A DNA stretch of 64,000 nt from NCBI GenBank assembly GCA_944359365.1, contig CALVST010000001.1, positions 62,001 to 126,000 of the forward strand. The letters run 5' to 3'. This DNA is from an uncultured Clostridia bacterium. GTDB taxonomy: Bacteria; Bacillota; Clostridia; Christensenellales; Borkfalkiaceae. The notes under the pieces are model-generated. The model saw nothing but the letters and a program-made list of their open reading frames with translations. It did not search any database and was not told where the DNA came from. The translations under genes and the position numbers were made by a program. This document shows, piece after piece, positions 59,830-64,000 of the stretch. How positions within the stretch are numbered: position 1 is the first letter of the stretch; each line of letters begins with the position of its first letter.

Positions 59830-60992
59830 ACGGACAAACGGAAAAAGTTATCATCGTCCGCTATTGCGAAATACATTTAAAAGGCAAAAACCGCGGTTAC
59901 TTCGAACAGGTTTTCATGAACAACCTGGAAAGATCTTTGGCGGGTATCCGCCACGAGATCAGGCGCCCGAGCGGGCGGTACGTCGTTGAAAATTTCGATG
60001 CGGGCATGACGGACGAGATCGTTGCGCGGCTTTCCAAAGTTTTCGGCGTGCATACGCTCAGCGTGGGAACGAAAGTCCCCTCCGACATGGACGCAATTTT
60101 TGAAGAGATCCTGCGAATATCTCCGAACGGCGGCACCTTCAAGATCGTGACCAACCGTGCGGACAAACATTTTCCGCTGGATTCCATGCAGGTCAATGCG
60201 GAAATAGGCGGCAGACTTTTGGCGAAAAAGCCTGATTTGCGGGTAGACGTGCATGAACCCGAAACGATACTGCATATCGATATCCGCGAAAACGGCACGG
60301 CGCTCGTGTTCGAGGGGATCGTAAAGGGAGCGGGCGGCATGCCCGTCGGCACGGCGGGAAAGGGAATGCTCCTCCTTTCGGGCGGCATCGACAGCCCCGT
60401 TGCCGGATATATGATCGCAAAGCGCGGCATGAAACTCGAATGCCTGCACTTTCACAGCTATCCGTACACAAATATGCAGGCGAGGGAAAAGGTGGAAGAG
60501 CTCGCGCGGATCCTCGCAGGATATACGGGCGGGCTGAACCTTCACGTCGTGAGCGTGACGCACATACAGGAAGAGATACACAAAAAATGCCCCGAGGAAA
60601 TGATGATCACGCTGTTGCGCCGTTTTATGATGCGCATAGCCGAAAGGCTTTGCAAAGAGACCGGCGCGCAGTGCATCGTTACGGGTGAAAGCCTCGGTCA
60701 GGTAGCCAGCCAGACGATAGAGGGGATGACCTCGTCCAACGCCGTTATAGAGGGCGTGCCCGTGCTTCGGCCGCTCGTCGGATTCGACAAGACGGAGATC
60801 ATCGAACGGGCGCGGGCGATCGGAACGTATGAAACGTCCGTCCTGCCGTATGAGGATTGCTGCACCGTGTTTTTGCCCAAGCATCCGCTCATCCGCCCCG
60901 ATTTGAAAAAGGTGGAAAACGCGGAAAGCGCGCTCGACGTAGAGGCGCTCGTGAACGAAGCGCTCGCGTCTGCGGAAAAGGTCAACTTTTAA
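59826..60992 (+). CDS. thiI: tRNA 4-thiouridine synthase ThiI
   Basis: ThiI adenylates U8 of tRNA and inserts sulfur. The 388 residues have an N-terminal ferredoxin-like and THUMP RNA-binding part (CEIHLKGKNRGYFEQ, then EIGGRL) and a PP-loop domain with SGGIDSP from residue 185 and HFHSYPYT. There is no C-terminal rhodanese domain, as in most Firmicutes, so a desulfurase partner is needed and sits just upstream. ATG 59826 overlaps the desulfurase stop. Confidence 0.95.
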   Translation: MNGQTEKVIIVRYCEIHLKGKNRGYFEQVFMNNLERSLAGIRHEIRRPSGRYVVENFDAGMTDEIVARLSKVFGVHTLSVGTKVPSDMDAIFEEILRISPNGGTFKIVTNRADKHFPLDSMQVNAEIGGRLLAKKPDLRVDVHEPETILHIDIRENGTALVFEGIVKGAGGMPVGTAGKGMLLLSGGIDSPVAGYMIAKRGMKLECLHFHSYPYTNMQAREKVEELARILAGYTGGLNLHVVSVTHIQEEIHKKCPEEMMITLLRRFMMRIAERLCKETGAQCIVTGESLGQVASQTIEGMTSSNAVIEGVPVLRPLVGFDKTEIIERARAIGTYETSVLPYEDCCTVFLPKHPLIRPDLKKVENAESALDVEALVNEALASAEKVNF

Positions 60993-61022
60993 TTTTAAAT
61001 AGATCGGCGAATAATGCCGTAA

Positions 61023-63878
<2,856 letters not shown>

Positions 63879-63901
63879 CTGTAAATTTGTGTTTTATTAT
63901 T

Positions 63902-63937
63902 GCGGGGCGCCCCGCGCGTTGACATGGCGGGACGCCC
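63902..63937 (+). promoter_or_regulatory. Direct repeat around the edge promoter (possible operator)
   Basis: GCGGGGCGCCC (63902-63912) and GCGGGACGCCC (63927-63937) differ at one base and are 25 bases apart. One precedes the -35 and one lies in the spacer. The first is also part of a 14-base palindrome. Confidence 0.4.
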
Positions 63938-63947
63938 GTGCTATAAT
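63919..63947 (+). promoter_or_regulatory. Promoter of the right-edge gene
   Basis: -35 TTGACA (63919-63924) and -10 TATAAT (63942-63947) have a 17-base spacer, a perfect consensus. Confidence 0.85.
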
Positions 63948-63977
63948 AAAACAGAGTGAACGTTTACGGAGGTTTAT

Positions 63978-64000
63978 ATGGACGGCGCGATGCTCGTCGA
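63978..64000 (+). CDS. Start of a gene cut by the right edge
   Basis: An ATG at 63978 is preceded by GGAGG at 5 bases and by a consensus promoter. Only the first residues, MDGAMLV, are in the window, so the product cannot be named. Confidence 0.6.

Overview
The window looks like chromosome of an endospore-forming clostridium-type Firmicute, possibly an uncultured lineage. It carries a full spoIIIAA-AH operon, spoVG, SpoIIIE/FtsK and a Gram-positive dcw cluster. Promoters are mostly close to the sigma-A consensus (TTGACA, 17 bp, TATAAT). Base composition is moderately G+C rich in genes and A+T rich between them. A DNPR motif in MurE and a DapF domain indicate meso-diaminopimelate peptidoglycan. 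I cannot name the genus. No tRNA, rRNA, CRISPR array, insertion sequence or prophage gene was seen, and no gene-free stretch exceeds about 250 bases.

Layout. 1-2196 (minus): the 5' part of a PotA-type ABC ATPase, then rpsT with an unusual tail. 2269-17316 (plus): murI with no canonical start codon, then mraZ, rsmH, an ftsL-like gene, ftsI, murE, mraY, murD, ftsW, murA, ftsQ, a terminator and promoter, and an ftsA-like gene with ftsZ. murF and murG are missing from their usual places. 17498-20631: spoVG (minus), murC (plus) and a DUF815 ATPase (minus). 20725-31460: ilvC alone, then ftsK/spoIIIE, rimO, pgsA, cinA-like, recA and nadE. 31492-41484: rny with a structured leader, the spoIIIA operon behind a sigma-E-like promoter, then asp23-family, nusB, folD, ispA and tlyA.

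41530-44147 differs from its surroundings. It holds an A+T-rich lipoprotein gene, a perfect 52-base palindrome and a PadR-type regulator that is predicted to be anchored in the membrane. 44256-46169 has an acyl-ACP thioesterase, a YgjP-type metallopeptidase and a small membrane protein. 46177-58020 is an arginine cluster (argG, argC, argJ, argB, argD, argF, carA, carB) preceded by ArgR-type boxes. Its carB is fused in frame to a complete diaminopimelate epimerase. 58033-63880 has a two-helix membrane protein, a cysteine desulfurase paired with thiI, and a GH2 beta-galactosidase. A promoter and the first codons of another gene sit at the right edge.

How the genes fit together. The dcw genes and murC make and polymerise lipid-linked precursor at the septum. 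The fused DapF domain would supply the meso-DAP that MurE adds. ArgJ, ArgB, ArgC, ArgD and ArgF make citrulline with carbamoyl phosphate from CarAB, and ArgG continues toward arginine; argH is not here. The most notable findings are the CarB-DapF fusion, the membrane-anchored PadR protein, the degenerate FtsA-like protein, the perfect palindrome, and several leader structures (rny, mraZ, spoIIIA, argG).
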